NCBI RefSeq assembly: GCF_963678975.1
Contig: NC_089272.1
Location: 60,648,574-60,712,573 of the forward strand
Length of the DNA stretch: 64,000 nucleotides
Origin: Dysidea avara
Lineage: Eukaryota; Porifera; Demospongiae; Dictyoceratida; Dysideidae
Direction of reading: 5' to 3'
Below are positions 1 through 11,616 of the stretch, in pieces. Within the stretch, counting starts at the first letter, position 1; each line of letters starts with the position of its first letter. The notes below the pieces were generated by a model. The model saw only the letters and a program-made list of their open reading frames with translations, had not been told where the DNA came from and ran no database searches. Made by a program: the position numbers and the translations under genes.

Positions 1-1000
1 TGTAGTCAGGTAGTTGGTCGGTGTATGGTGTACATATTTGATGTGTTTTGGGAGTGTTCTATTGAAAGGTAACTTGATAGAATGGAAGATCTAGCAATTT
101 TTACGGAAATCGATATCTCAAAATGGAACTCCTCCTTGACCACAATTTTTCACGCATGCGTAGACACACAGTACCTTTACCCATTAAATAAGTTTCAAAC
201 ATCAGAACTGATATCCAGTCGGAAATAATAGCTGTGAAATCTGCTCCCAATTTCAAGTCCATATTCTGACCACAAGACACACCCACATGTTCTGTTACAC
301 ATTTTAAAGCTCCTTTGTGACATTTACAACATCTCACACCATTTAAACATGAAAACAATGCTTCAAAGGGGAATTAATTTAAAAATTGACTTTTTCGCGA
401 GGACCCACCCACTAGGCTCAAAATTTCCATAGAAGGTGTTAATCAAGGTACATTATATTTAAATTGACTAATGACCCTTATACATCACATAATGCCCGAT
501 ATATCAAGCTTAAGCCGTCTGAATAAAATAGGCATTTTTAACGAATTTTTGACAGCCGTCGAGTTCAGTCCAGTCACTTCAGTCAGATGGCAAACAATTT
601 TGGAATTCGATGATATTTGGTGTGGTAGTAGTTGGACCCATGCCAGACCAGTTTGACCTGGGAGGGTTACTTTGGCATTGCTACTGTGTGCTCCAGAGGC
701 ATCGAAGCGTTTTTAGCGTCCGAAATTTCATTTTCGCGATGCTGCGGCTGGAAATTGCTGTAGACAATGCAGCCACTGATGGTTTTAGTTTAGAGCACAG
801 TTAGTAAGAAAGGTTGAGAGTGCGTATTGTAGCTTTAAGAGATTTCCTTGAAGATATAGCAAAAAATCTCGTAATTTGTAAGCATATTCGCCGATGTGCA
901 CGACAAGACGTTAATGAAAAATAATGCCAATCCGGCATTTTCTAAGTGATACCTAGCCTAGCATTTGTGGGTAGTTTGGTAGTTGATTCTCGAAGGTCGA
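1..1000. other. Non-coding stretch, no gene seen
   Basis: Only short open frames without domain character are present on either strand. I see no promoter, tRNA or repeat array. The stretch ends near a fragment (about 1009-1021) reading TTGCGGACCCTAC. That resembles the terminal bases of the GGGTCCGCAA foldback family found at 15.6 and 19.1 kb, so a decayed end of that family is possible but weakly supported. Confidence 0.4.
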
Positions 1001-1047
1001 AATTTCACGTTGCGGACCCTACAATAGAGCTGTCTGTTCCTAACAGC

Positions 1048-1866
1048 TGGTCAAACCATAGATATTAGAGTACAGGGATTAGAAACCAGCGCGCGCCCTG
1101 AAACACTCCGCCGTTGGTGAATTCATGAGGCCAAAATGGTGTCTTCTGCTCTGGACTACTTTCTACGGGCGTGGAGTATTTCATGACAATCTCTTTATGT
1201 TTTACAAGTACTAGGCAAACTCCTATTGTAAGTCTTGTTGTGAGTTTTTTCCGCCATCAATCATTTTAATCTCAGTCGACACGATTTTTTTGTGTACCTG
1301 TTGTGTTCATGGTAAGTTCACTTTCGACTGGCAAACAATGCCACAGTAACCCTAAAGTAACATAGTTTTGCATGGTGTACTTCATTTTATTATTCCGCTT
1401 GATTAATTCCCTTTGGCAGTCTCATCTCGGTTCTTTAAAATACTACTCCATGATTTATCAACTTCAACACAAGCGCTGTTATGCGAGAAACATCTTGCAG
1501 TGGTACTGTGCAAAACTTCAAAGTATTGCGAAGACTTCAGCACTATTTCCCCAGTGGAACTAGACTTCTGTTCTTCGTAACAGGTAGACAAAAAACGGAG
1601 GTACCCATTGATGATCAAAATCGTAAATGGCGATGAAAACCACCCAAGACGATTAAACAACAGAAGCCAGAAGCATTAAAAGTCTTGTATATCAACTAAA
1701 ATACCACAAGGTGGTTGAAATCAACTGTAAGACGACTAAACCACAAACTGCCATCCTGTCCGCATGGATTTAATCAATACCGAGGAGTGCTTCAACCACA
1801 ATCAATGGTAGATATACACGGCGCGCGCTCGGTTGCCTATCCCTTCTCTAATATCTATGGTCAAAC
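1048..1866. repeat. Inverted repeat pair with GCGCGCGC ends (MITE-like)
   Basis: The segment at 1048-1097 contains AACCATAGATATTAGAG followed by a GCGCGCGCC block. The reverse complement of 1821-1866 carries the same CCATAGATATTAGAG core and the same GC block in the same order. The arms are about 45 bp and imperfect, and the enclosed 720 bp shows no convincing gene. A similar TAAACCATAGATAAT core recurs near 38075. This looks like the ends of a small DNA element or two inverted solo fragments; no TSD was identified. Confidence 0.45.
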
Positions 1867-1897
1867 AAACTTGGTAAACACGCGTAGCATAGTGTCT

Positions 1898-2149
1898 TTA
1901 GTAGGCATCGTTTCCAGTAACAAAATTAATGATCGCGGAACGTTGCTCTTCCTTCAAGTGAGGATAACCCAAAGAAGCGGCCACAGACTCAAAAGCGCTA
2001 ACGATATCTCTACATATACTTAGTCGCGTGCCCAGCCGGGCTCGCGCTAATGCGCAGACACCGTCTGGTGACAATGCTCGAGTTTCTTGGGCCCGGAAGT
2101 GCGATCCAGCCAAAATATCGGCTGGCCAATCAGAATCGAGGAGTTGCAT
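1898..2149 (-). pseudogene. RecQ-like DNA helicase, 5' exon fragment
   Basis: An 83-codon frame on the minus strand ends in SLGYPHLKEEQRSAIINFV followed by TGNDAY. This matches the short segment that precedes the Walker A loop in the RecQ-like helicases abundant in sponges and cnidarians (AFxSVAxSLGYxxLKxEQxxAI..FVxGNDxF). Those enzymes are ATP-dependent 3'-5' DNA unwinding proteins. The frame stops just before the expected VSLPTGxGKS loop, and no continuation with helicase motifs lies downstream. I therefore call it a truncated copy, or a first exon whose remainder is missing. The residues before CRDIVSAFES look like upstream or UTR sequence translated by chance, so the annotated ATG may not be the real start. 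A start within the domain, or an intron at the break, cannot be excluded. Confidence 0.5.
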
Positions 2150-2527
2150 AATCGTTTTTAAAAATTGAAAACCATTCGAAAATGACTAGGAATAAGGTAA
2201 AACTCAGAATTGGGCGTTTACTAGATGCGATCTCTTCATTCATTGTCATTAGTTGAGGAAGCGTTTCATTTCTGGTGAAACGTCGAGTCACGATTCATAA
2301 GGTGAGATAGGAGAAAAACAACTTGACAACACATTTTGAACAACCTAGGTGAGTAACTTCTGATAAAATGGCTTTAAATAGTCTGCTTTTTCGTCTACTT
2401 CCAATACATTCATGCGATTATGAAACTCGTCAATTCTGATTGGCCAGCCAATATTTTGGCTGGATCGCACTTCCGGGCCCAAGAAACTCGAGCATTGTCA
2501 CCAGACGGTGTTTGCGCATTAGCGTGA
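2034..2527. repeat. Divergent inverted duplication of RecQ upstream DNA
   Basis: The block at 2034-2150 (minus strand) and the block at 2428-2527 (plus strand) are near-identical over about 95 bp. Both contain TGATTGGCCAGCC, then ATTTTGGCTGGATCGCACTT, then CCGGGCCCAAGAAACTCGAG. They point away from each other with about 280 bp between. The left copy leads directly into the RecQ-like frame; the right copy loses similarity at about 2527. TGATTGG is an inverted CCAAT box and CACTTCCGG is an ETS-type site. The duplicated block may therefore be promoter DNA, although that role is inferred from motif resemblance only. Confidence 0.55.
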
Positions 2528-2631
2528 GCCCGGATGGTCACGAGACTAACATATACTCACCATCACATTGCGCGAGAAAAGTTCTTACGAGTTATGCGTT
2601 AATTCGCAGCCAAGCGATCTTATTGGTTGCA

Positions 2632-2896
2632 GTCCTTTGTGGGAGTTGAACTCTGTTTCATGCTCCCACCCCCTGCAGTTTGGCCAGTAGACTGCAGGGC
2701 TTTCTTGTTAAGGCCCCTGTCCGGGGGTTTTGCTGTGTGTATGCTGGCGGTCCATGCGGTGTTTTTGTAGGCCTGTGTAGGCTCTGTAGGTTTAGCTGCT
2801 TTTTCTTTTTTCTGCTTTTTAAATTAAATTAGGTTTAACTTCTAGCTAGAGATCGGGGAGGATGGGAGTGCCATTAGGGCCGGAATAAAAAAAAAA
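2632..2896 (+). mobile_element. Retroposed insert with poly(A) tail and 15-bp TSD
   Basis: The segment is flanked by ATCTTATTGGTTGCA (2617-2631) and ATCTTATTGATTGCA (2897-2911), a 15-bp direct repeat with one mismatch. It ends in GGAATAAAAAAAAAAA immediately before the right copy. Poly(A) plus a long variable TSD is the signature of target-primed reverse transcription. The body contains GTAGACTGCAGGGCTTTC and GGCCCCTGTCCGGGGG hairpin-forming stretches. No tRNA-type box A/B pair is obvious, so it may be a 5'-truncated LINE tail, a SINE of another class, or a processed non-coding RNA copy. Confidence 0.75.
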
Positions 2897-2911
2897 ATCT
2901 TATTGATTGCA

Positions 2912-3385
2912 CCAGATTCTCGTAATCTGGCACAAGTAAAGCAAATTATCTATTCTCGGACACCATGTATACTCGGACACTCGTTCTCGTAAACTGCTGG
3001 ACGGAATCCTACGAAAATTGGTGTGGACATACCTTGCATATAGCCTAACTATACCGCCAAGTTTGAGCCAAAAATCGTGTTTGATTGTTGTGTTAGACCA
3101 CATCAAAGTCGTTGCTCGAAATCATATATTCTCGGACAAAATTCAAGTATTGTCGGACACCGGTCAGTAATCTTACATCGAATACTTTGAAGACTTACCA
3201 CCAACACCATCTGTTAGGGCTGTCCATTAGCTATCAGTAGAGCCATAGTTTATTTCTTTCTATCTCATTTGCAGGAAGCTGTGATCGGAAATGTGCGAGC
3301 ATGTCACCACCTCTATTCTCGGACACGAGCTATCAGCTGGTTCTCGTACACGGTTATACCAAATCGTACGAAAATTGTTGTGGAC
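2912..3385. repeat. Degenerate repeats with recurrent TCTCGGACAC motif
   Basis: The motif TTCTCGGACA recurs through 2950-3340. The block at 3003-3100 (ACGAAAATTGGTGTGGACAT) is repeated imperfectly at 3366-3470 in the same orientation. No coding sequence is seen. The stretch appears to be an older relative of the inverted-repeat element that follows. Confidence 0.45.
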
Positions 3386-4466
3386 ATACTTTACACATAG
3401 CCTATCTGAACCTCCGAGTTTGAGCTAAAAAGCTGCTATGATTAGCTAACTAGAACGGATTAAAGTTTCCACGAGAATATTAGTATTCTCATTTTTCTCG
3501 GATAATAGCTATTGCTTCCTACACCAAATAATTTAGCCACTTCCTACCACCACCATCTGATAGACTTGTGCTGTAAAGCATTAATAAATAAACTAGTGTC
3601 CATTTGGTTCCACTTGGGGTACTTAGAGACAATGAGTTATTCTCTAGAATTCCTATGGATATAATTACATGAAAATAACAAGGAGAAAACATCCTGACCA
3701 CCCGGTAGACTCCTGTAAGCGTTCGAGCGTAAATCGGATGGCTGCAGGTTCGAGGCTACCTAGGTCCAGTCATGGATTTTTTCTCCTTTCTCCAACTTTT
3801 CAAACACATCTTAAGTAACTAAAGTCTTTGAGCAGGCTGTAGGACCAGGTGTCCTACAGACCTTCAGCACTTGTGCTGTAAAGCATTAATAAATAGAGCT
3901 ATTCATTGGCTATCAGCAGAGCCATAGTTTAATTCTTTCCATCACCTTTATGGATAGTTATGATCGGAGATATGAGAGTATGTAATTACCTCTATTCTCG
4001 GACACATTGTTTCTGTACTGTCTGATTGAATCTTAATTGGCTCCAGCTATTTCTGATGAAATTTTTTACCTTTCATCGACTCAAACTACTTTAAATAGCA
4101 TGTAATTCCAGTAAACTACCTTTTTATACCACCAAAAATAGCTGGAGCCAAGATTCAATCAGACAGCACAGAAACAATGTGTCCGAGAATAGAGGTAACT
4201 ACTTACTCTCATATCTCCGATCATAACTATCCATAAAGGTGATGGAAAGAATTAAACTATGGCTCTGCTGATAGCCAATGAATAGCTCTATCAGATGGTG
4301 ATGGTAGGAAGTGGCTAAATTATTTGGTGTAGGAAGCAATAGCTATTATCCGAGAAAAATGAGAATACTAATATTCTCGTGGAAACTTTAATCCGCTCTA
4401 GTTAGCTAACCATAGCAGCTTTTTAGCTCAAACTTGGAGGTTCAGATAGGCTATGTGTAAAGTATA
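3386..4466. mobile_element. Large imperfect inverted-repeat (foldback) element
   Basis: Sequence from 3386 reads GTGGACATACTTTACACATA and the window at 4445-4466 is its reverse complement. The arms pair as 3386-3563 with 4290-4466, then 3895-4048 with 4139-4293, leaving a short loop around 4050-4138. The arms are about 330 bp each, and the left arm is interrupted by a retroposon at 3564-3895. No coding frame is present. The structure fits a non-autonomous foldback DNA element; no TSD was resolved because the left boundary merges with related repeats. Confidence 0.7.
3564..3895 (+). mobile_element. tRNA-derived SINE inserted in foldback arm
   Basis: The insertion interrupts the left arm of the foldback: the right arm keeps the uninterrupted sequence across CATCTGATAGAGCTATTC. 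A tRNA-like head lies at about 3699-3768, with a B-box-like GCAGGTTCGAGGC. It is followed by GGATTTTTTCTCC and a tail CCTTCAGCACTTGTGCTGTA plus AAGCATTAATAAATA. A 27-bp tail sequence starting ACTTGTGCTGTAAAGC is present identically at 3564-3590 and 3869-3895. The insert therefore seems to carry a truncated tail copy ahead of a full SINE. The same head-spacer-tail plan occurs in the element at 37222-37500. Confidence 0.65.
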
Positions 4467-4831
4467 TCTGTTCTATACCATATGCGTATTTTGTACCATA
4501 CGCGTATGGTACATACCATAGGTGGGGACTATTCTACGGAACGGAACGGAACGGAACGGAACGGAACGGAATGATGGACTAAACTACGGAACGGAACGCT
4601 TTCTCAAATTGAAGCTTGCAACTTACCATTGCTGAAACTGCCCTTACGAGTTATCAGTGGCACCTCCAGTGGGTGATTAAACATAAGATAAAAAGAATTA
4701 AAGGATCGATTGTGGGTTCTTGTTGGTTGTCATTAGTAACGAAGTATTAATTGTGGGATGAGCTGTATCAGTGATGTTCATCCTTGGTTCATCTACGGAT
4801 ATACCAAGAAGGGCACTTTATGTGAGCTGGT

Positions 4832-6547
4832 TTGCTCATTTTGACTTTAGAAAACAGTCTGGGCCGGCTTTTCAAGTCATATGTCAGAGACCAACATGGT
4901 ATACCTCCTTTAAATGAAAATGGTAATACTATCAACAGCTCTAAAGAAAAAGCTACTGTTCTAAACAACAAATTTCAGTCTGTATTTACTCAAGAGAATA
5001 CCACTGACATACCAAACTGCGACGGCACTCCACATCCTATAATTCCAGATATTGCAGTTTCATGTGATGGTGTACAAAACCTCCTCCAAACTCTAGATCC
5101 AAGTAAGGCATCTGGTCCTGACAACATCCCTACCAGGATTCTAAAATTTTGTGCAAAAGAGATTGCTCCAATTCTAACTGTTATCTTTATCCAGTCCCTA
5201 ACATCTAGACATATACCAAATGATTGGCTAAAAGCCAACATAACACCTGTGTTTAAAAAGGGGGATAGAAGCAACACCAACAATTACCGGCCAATTTCAC
5301 TAATTTCAGTTTGTTGCAAGATATTAGAACATATTATGTATCACCACATTGCAGAGCACCTCAACACCAACAACATATTAATTGACGAGCAATTTGGTTT
5401 TAGAGCAGGTCATTCATGTGAGGCTCAGCTCATATCTGTTGTTGAAGACGTACAATTGGCCATGGATAATACTTCCCAAGTAGACATGATTTTCATTGAC
5501 TTTAGGAAAGCATTTGATACAGTTCCGCATTGTAGACTCTTAAACAAGCTTTCTCACTATGGGATTCAAGGTACAACTTATGACTGGATAAAGATTTGGC
5601 TGACTCAGCGAACACAGCGTGTTGTTGTGAATGGACATGATTCAAATTTTGTGCAAGTTCAGTCAGGTGTTCCCCAAGGAACTGTTCTTGGCCCATTGAT
5701 GTTTTTGCTCTACATTAATGACATCAAGTGTGGCATCTCATCCCATTTGAAACTTTTTGCAGATGATTGCATATTATATCGAACTATCAATAGTCAGCAA
5801 GATCAATTATTATTACAACATGACCTCAACATTATATTAAAGTGGACTGAAACTTGGTTAATGGAATTAAACACTTCCAAGTGTGTGGTACTTACCTGTA
5901 GTAGACTAACATCTTCCTCTACTTTCAACTATACTATCAGAAATTATTTTTTGCAGCGAGTTACCCAACACCCTTATTTAGGAATTCTCTTAGACTCAAA
6001 AATGTCATTTACACCTCATATCAATCAAGTTATCTCTAAAGCAACAAGGATGCTAAACTTTGTTAAACGTAACCTTTATAGATGTTCTGCAGAAACTAAA
6101 TGTTTAGCCTACACCAGTATAGTGAGACCACTGTTGGAGTATGGATCGGCAGTATGGGACCCCTACTTGCAGAAGGAGATACAAAGTATTGAAATGGTAC
6201 AATGACGTGCTGCTCGTTGGGTCAAGTCAGACTACCGATATAACAGTAGTGTTACATCTATGTTAGCAGATCTACAATGGCCATCACTTCAACACCGACG
6301 ATATGTGACTAGATTAAAAGTATTCTACAACATTGTTTACTCCTCATCAGTCTTAACAGTCCCAAATTATTTCACCAACACCACATATCCCACCCGCCAC
6401 CACCACCCCTTCCATTTTGAGATTCCGTTTGCTAGAACAGATCATTATAAATTCAGCTATTACCCCAAATCTATCCGCGATTGGAACAATTTACCAACTG
6501 ACACAATAGAATCCCAATCTCTACAAGTATTTTTAGATAAATTATAA
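4832..6547 (+). pseudogene. CR1/L2-like LINE reverse transcriptase (5'-truncated, one stop)
   Basis: One continuous frame of 572 codons is interrupted by a single TGA at 6203-6205 (in the context Q-stop-RAARWV, where family members usually have Arg, so a CGA to TGA change is likely). The RT signature is complete: NITPVFKKGDRSNTNNYRPI, DFRKAFDTVPH, SGVPQGTVLGPLMF and the catalytic FADDC near 5755-5770. The C-terminus carries the LINE-typical YYPKSIRDWNNLP. The endonuclease domain is absent; homology starts at about 4860 (KSYVRDQHGIPPL), so the copy is 5'-truncated. Family role: reverse transcription of its own RNA at a nicked target. It lies between the inverted arms at 4.5 and 8.8 kb. It is not functional as it stands. 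Confidence 0.85.
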
Positions 6548-6649
6548 CTGACTCTCATCTATGTGATTTGTAATGTTTTTTCCTTACCTGAACATATCAG
6601 TTTGTAAGTAATCATAATCATAAGTCAGTGTACAAATAAAGCAAGCAGG

Positions 6650-7320
6650 AAGACACTGGTAACAGGAAAGAGCCAGCTGAATTAAAACTTGAAGAATTTT
6701 GTGCATTGTCAGAGGAGCAAATATTTTGGCAGATCGCAAAGGGGCTATATTCTGCGAACATCACTGAATTGTATGCATGGAGTTATTAACAGCCGGTGCA
6801 GTGGACTAATGCTGTATTCAATAGTGAACTGATTTTTTCTGTTGCACAAATTCAAGGATGTGTCTGACTGCTAGCCTTGAATCAGGCCAAATGCCAAAAC
6901 TCCAAGATCAACCAAATCTCAATTATAAGCCTAGCTATATGCATGTGAAACCATGCCCATAGCCACCAGGCAAATGTGATTTGGACCAAGATGTGTGTGT
7001 AATTTCAATGTATCTAGTCAGACCGGAAATGGAACACTCACATTAATTACATACCACCTAAGAATCCTAGGATTTCTTAAGTGTAACATTTCACATGCTT
7101 CACTTCAAACAAAACAGGTTAAATTTGTTCATCTATTTTTCAAGTGACTCCCAGTCCAGCCGTATGGTCCATGAAATTACAGTGTGGGCTGCTCTGTGTT
7201 GGATCTACTCTAGAGTTGAGATTTCAAGGTAGACTGCCAATGTACCGACACTGTTGTAGCATATTTAAGTGGAGGACAAATGAATACAGTAATGCTAGAT
7301 TATTTAAGTATACAATTTTT
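6650..7320. other. Unassigned DNA, no gene seen
   Basis: There is no coding frame with domain character and no clear repeat. The stretch starts after the LINE tail (AATAAAGCAAGC near 6635). Confidence 0.3.
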
Positions 7321-7325
7321 TCATA

Positions 7326-7560
7326 ATGAAATTGATATCCCATTTTGATTTGTACTTCCACTTTGCAACAAATTCAAGAACAAGAAGTTACCACCCTTTT
7401 AATCTCCAACCGCTGTCATTAATTAACCAAGATCTCACCAGTCCTTGTTTTTTCCATTTGGAACAATAATTATCTAAAGGCTCTAATTCATATTTAGTAT
7501 TTAAATCTGTAATTCACCTTGTTGTGGTTTTACTAATTTTATTCTTCATTTCCTTTGAAG
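7326..7560 (+). pseudogene. LINE RT C-terminal remnant, frameshifted
   Basis: Conceptual translation gives NEIDIPF, then after a one-base shift DLYFHFATNSRTRSYHPFNL. This parallels the minus-strand LINE remnant at 31857-32093 (NVIDIPFDLYTNFATYSSTR and YHPFNL). A run of four T where three are expected (around 7345) causes the shift, and later parts are further decayed. It is an old fragment of a CR1-like LINE. Confidence 0.5.
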
Positions 7561-7599
7561 TTGTACAGTATAGGTAAACAAAGATAAATTTTCTCTCCC

Positions 7600-8730
7600 A
7601 TGTTATTCTAGAACTGAGAAAAATTTAATTATTTGTATACAGGCTCAAAATTGAGAAAATATAAAGCAAGTGAATTAATATTATACAGTCAGTTTGCTTT
7701 TTGTGAATCAGAGACCTTACAATTACTTTAATTATGATGTAATTTTGGACTATAAAAATAGACTTTTTGATTGTAATTGTGCTGCTGAGAATAAAGATTG
7801 TTCTCTGCCTGTGTGTTAAAAACTGCGCTTTAGAGACTATCCTACCAGGGGAACCTTTTACATTTTGGATATTTAATGTCTCCAACTGAAACAAAAATTC
7901 AATGAATCCATGCATGCATCTCATCGCTGGTTGTCTGAACATTCTGTAAGTGATACCTCACTCAATCAACCATATATTCTGTTTATTAGACTGAATAAAG
8001 TCATGATCACCTAGACTTTTCCTGTCACCAGTAACTTTCTAGTTAATTTCTCTGTGGATATTACACTCTGAAACTGAAGAAATTGAGTGGTATTCTAAAC
8101 TATTTATCTTGTCAAGATCACCAGAAACAACTGACATCCAATCAGCTACTATATTGTAGTAACAAAACTTGCCTTGGTCATGCAATAAATGAATTGAAGA
8201 GACCTGCTTGATATATCAGGTAATAGAACAATGCACTGCATGAAACAGCTATTAATATTTTATTATTATCCTATTCCATTTCCTGGAAGTTCCACTGATG
8301 AATGCAACTTCAGCAATGATAGCGGCTAGACAAGCTGTAAGTTTTGATTCAGAAAGCATTCCATTCTGTAAAATAGACCCCATCCTGGATTCAACTCACT
8401 ATACTCAGGCTAAGATATCTGACATTATGTAGTCCACTATTCTGTTAATGAATCATTGATGTTCCCACAATATAGCCTCCTTGAGGTATCTGAATGTTTG
8501 CTCTTCACACACTGCACAAAATTCCTTTAGATTCTGTTTAGCCTGACAGAGTTGATTCAGCTTGTCACCATACTTGTTTCCTTCGTAGTGTAGCTACATA
8601 CTGCCGGATTTATGCCTATTAGAAAGGCTGAGCCCCAGATTGTACATTCTAAAGTCAAAGTAAGCAAAAACAACTCACATATTAGCAAAAACAAGTCATG
8701 CATTAAGTTCCCTACTTGATACATCCGAAG
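7600..8730. other. Unassigned DNA, no gene seen
   Basis: No domain-bearing frame. Open frames at 7625-7942 and 8557-8991 on the minus strand are low-complexity or run into the inverted-repeat arm, and I regard them as chance. No RNA gene is recognised. Confidence 0.3.
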
Positions 8731-8999
8731 ATAAACAGCAAGAACCCACAATCGATCTTTAACTTTCTTGGGGGTACATTTGTTTACCAGCTGGAAGTGC
8801 CACCGATAACTTGTACAGCAATGGTAAGCTGCAAGCTTCAATTTGAGAAAGCATTCCGTTCCGTAGTTTAGTCCATCATTCCGTTCCGTTCCGTTCCGTA
8901 GAATAGTCCCCACCCATACCATACGCGTACGGTACGATTTTCCGTACCATACGCGTACGGTATACACATACGCGTATGGTACGTACCACATATGCGTAT

Positions 9000-9475
9000 T
9001 ATGCAGTGTCTTCTAGCCTTGCCATCACCTAGCTACAATAGGCTGTCTTTACAAGCATTTCTAGCTGAGCAAACTTAGAACACAACACAATAATCTGCTT
9101 ACTATACTGAGCTGTAACTATAAATTTATTCATCAGAACACACATGCATTTTATCCTTGCCATGCCCATGCATTTTCCAGTATAGTCCTATACTAATGTA
9201 CCTAAATCTTATGTACATGATCTCACTTTGTCTGCAGAACTTTACATAAATGGTACTGTGCATGTATGCTACTTTATAGCTATCAGAAGCATGCAGATGG
9301 TCTTATATACTCAATTATAAGTGTGGATAACTGACAATTTACAACAGAATTGGGTAAAAAAGCAAGGAGAACAATTACAACATGCATGGTAGCTAGTAAG
9401 TTCTAACTGAATTATACATATACTGCTTGTGCAAAGCTAATAACTGGAAAAATGAACTTCGTAATTATATATATA
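9000..9475. other. Unassigned AT-rich DNA
   Basis: No frames, arrays or inverted repeats of note are seen between the right inverted arm and the retroposon tail at 9476. Confidence 0.3.
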
Positions 9476-9570
9476 TATTTTTTATTTATTTATTTTTTAT
9501 TATTATTGATTAGCAAAACCCATTGGGTAAATCGCTAATGTACAAAAACAAAATTTTAGTGTCTATGCAT
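9476..9570 (-). repeat. Retroposon 3' tail (stem-loop plus TAA/TAAA repeats)
   Basis: On the minus strand the order is ACATTAGCGATTTACCCAAT, GGGTTTTGCTAATC, then AATAATAATAAAAAATAAAT. The TTAGC...GCTAA pairing forms a stem immediately before the tail. The 3' end at 18630-18692 has the same layout (CATTAGCGTG, GTGGGCTTTGCTAATT, then AATAATAATAA), so both are likely tails of one LINE or SINE family. The body upstream is not recognisable. Confidence 0.5.
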
Positions 9571-9648
9571 TTTGCAAACGGTTCTTGAAAATAAGTAAGT
9601 CTATATTGTCAAGATCTTCAAGTGTCATCAGTTGTGCAACATGGCTCC

Positions 9649-9990
9649 CAGCGGCGGAGCAAGTAGTTGATATGAGGGGGGGCTGGGCTGACCCAGACTT
9701 ATTTCTATAGTTTGGTAAGGTGAGACCAAAAAAAAAAAAAAAAGGTCACAACCAACTGACAAGAGCTGTCCACCTCACCAGCTACCATTTCTAACTGATA
9801 AACTACATAAAAATCCTTACGTAGCTCGCTACACACTGACTACTTTATTAGAGTGACTGCTCTATTAGAGTATCTCGATCTTTATCACGGTTTTCAGTCC
9901 CACTCCAAGAAAGATAATTTCGGTGTGATATCATTCTGAGGGGGGGCTAAGCCCCCTAGCCCCCCCCCCCCCCCCTTTCCGCCGCCTATG
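9649..9990. mobile_element. hAT-type MITE, 342 bp, 8-bp TSD
   Basis: Perfect direct repeats ATGGCTCC lie at 9641-9648 and 9991-9998. The ends are CAGCGGCGGAGC on the left and, reading inward on the other strand, CATAGGCGGCGGAAAGG on the right. Inner G-rich and C-rich tracts (GAGGGGGGGCT and the poly-C run near 9960) pair. An 8-bp TSD with CA(G)...GGCGG ends fits the hAT superfamily. No coding capacity; mobilisation would need a hAT transposase supplied elsewhere. Confidence 0.75.
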
Positions 9991-9999
9991 ATGGCTCCT

Positions 10000-11616
10000 C
10001 ACTGCATGTATTTGCATTTTTATATACTATGTACACTCTTCTTCTTTTGAGGATCCAATTTCTTGTTTACATACTTTTCTTGTTTATACATACTGTAAAT
10101 AGTATATTCATCACACTGGAACAGCATAGATTAATGTGGATGTTGTTAACTTTAAAGAGTACATTCAGATAAGAGTAGCTAAACACATTGTCTTCCCATC
10201 CACAAGTATGACATTAAGTAGCGAGTAGCTATACAACGCACTTAACAATTAAATAATGCTACTTATTATACATTTATTACTGAACTATACATTAGAACTC
10301 ATAAACTCACCATAAATAAAATTTATTGCACAATTAGTTACTATGCACATCAGTCTTAGAGTATAGCATGTCTAATATTGCTATAAGCTACAGCCATGCA
10401 GATTTACATTAATTTGCAAACTAAAAACATTACTTTCTCTGCAGTTATATCTCTTTGCTATACCTCCCTCAATGTTATTGTATCAGCATTCTCCAGGTCT
10501 TCCTCTGTCTGAGCAATCATTATATTGTACTTCTTGAGCTAATCTGATTAAAATTGTCTGCTCAACACACCTTTAGTGCCACCAGGCATAAATATCCATT
10601 TTAAGTGGAAGCTATAGTGTACTAACAAATTAAAGGTAAACAATAGATTATATGTAGCAACAATAGAATAAAATATTTAATGAAAAAATATATATGCCTG
10701 AAAAAATTGGCTCCATTTGCCAATGGATGCAAATTATTTAATATGGTTGCTATGTTGTAACCAATCAGAATGCAGTATATGGATAAGTATATCAAAATCT
10801 TATGTTTATATTTAGCTACAATGCTACCTCTACTGCATGCATGGCTTTGCATTTATATCACTATGCATTCCAGTTATATTCATTGAAAAAATGTGAATAT
10901 CAATATGCTGGCACAATTCTACAGCCTAAAAGAAATCAATGTCTTTTGTCCTAAATAATGCTTTAGAAGATCAAACTTCAAATTTCAATTTCTGAGTAAG
11001 ACAAGGAACATACTGCTCTTGTTTTATGTTGAAGGGATAATTGGGCACCTTTAAACCCAAACACATTTTTACAAAGTTCATTTATACAAGTATGAAACCC
11101 CTAGTAGAATTTTGGGTAATATCGCTCTATATAACTTTAAATTATTGTACTAATCTTTGACTATCTTCAGGAGTATTTGTAAATACATAAATATTATGTG
11201 TGGGTATTGTTCTAATTGTAGGGAAGTGTAGGCAGACCATTTATAGGCAAAACAGACTACTGTATATAATATTATTAATCAATAGCTGAAAGTACACAAT
11301 AACAACTAACTCTTACAACTACAGTACACAATATTAATGTTACAGGTATGCATAAATTACATTATATTACATCATGTCACATCATTACATTACATCATTA
11401 ACTCTATTATAGATAGAGGAGTACAATTATGTATAATAATGGCCTAGTTTTTGAATTTTCATTGTATCAATTAAACAATGGATCATGAATCCAATAAGAA
11501 GCAACATATGTGTAGCAATTGCAGCCACAATGTACTGTGTGGAAGAAGAAACAAAACTTAAAATTTGCCATACATTGTCAGTGTGTGCAGTTGCTATGCA
11601 ACAGCTAGATAATTTG
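10000..11616. other. Unassigned AT-rich DNA
   Basis: No coding region recognised. The minus-strand frames at 10622-10852 and 11427-11669 have no motif support and hydrophobic, AT-driven composition. A short ATTACATTACATCA-rich simple repeat lies near 11355-11400. Confidence 0.3.

Larger units (their letters stand above)
4469..8998. mobile_element. 4.5-kb inverted-repeat-bounded segment with (GGAAC)n arms
   Basis: The left arm (about 4521-4726) and the right arm (about 8740-8913) are reverse complements. Both carry GGTGGGGACTATTCTACGGA, a tandem GGAAC array, GGACTAAACTACGGAACGGA and GATCGATTGTGGGTTCTTG. Outside the arms are palindromic ACCATACGCGTATGGT blocks. The left outer end begins TGTTCTATACCATATGCG, matching the termini of the small palindrome at 28490-28588. 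The interior contains a CR1-like LINE 3' half and unassigned DNA but no transposase. It could be one large non-autonomous foldback element that captured a LINE, or two inverted MITE copies flanking unrelated DNA. No TSD was found. Confidence 0.55.

Noticed and set aside
8557-8991. 144-codon minus-strand frame starting in the ACGCGT palindromes
   Set aside because: It runs through the GGAAC inverted arm, has no domain pattern and depends on repeat composition.
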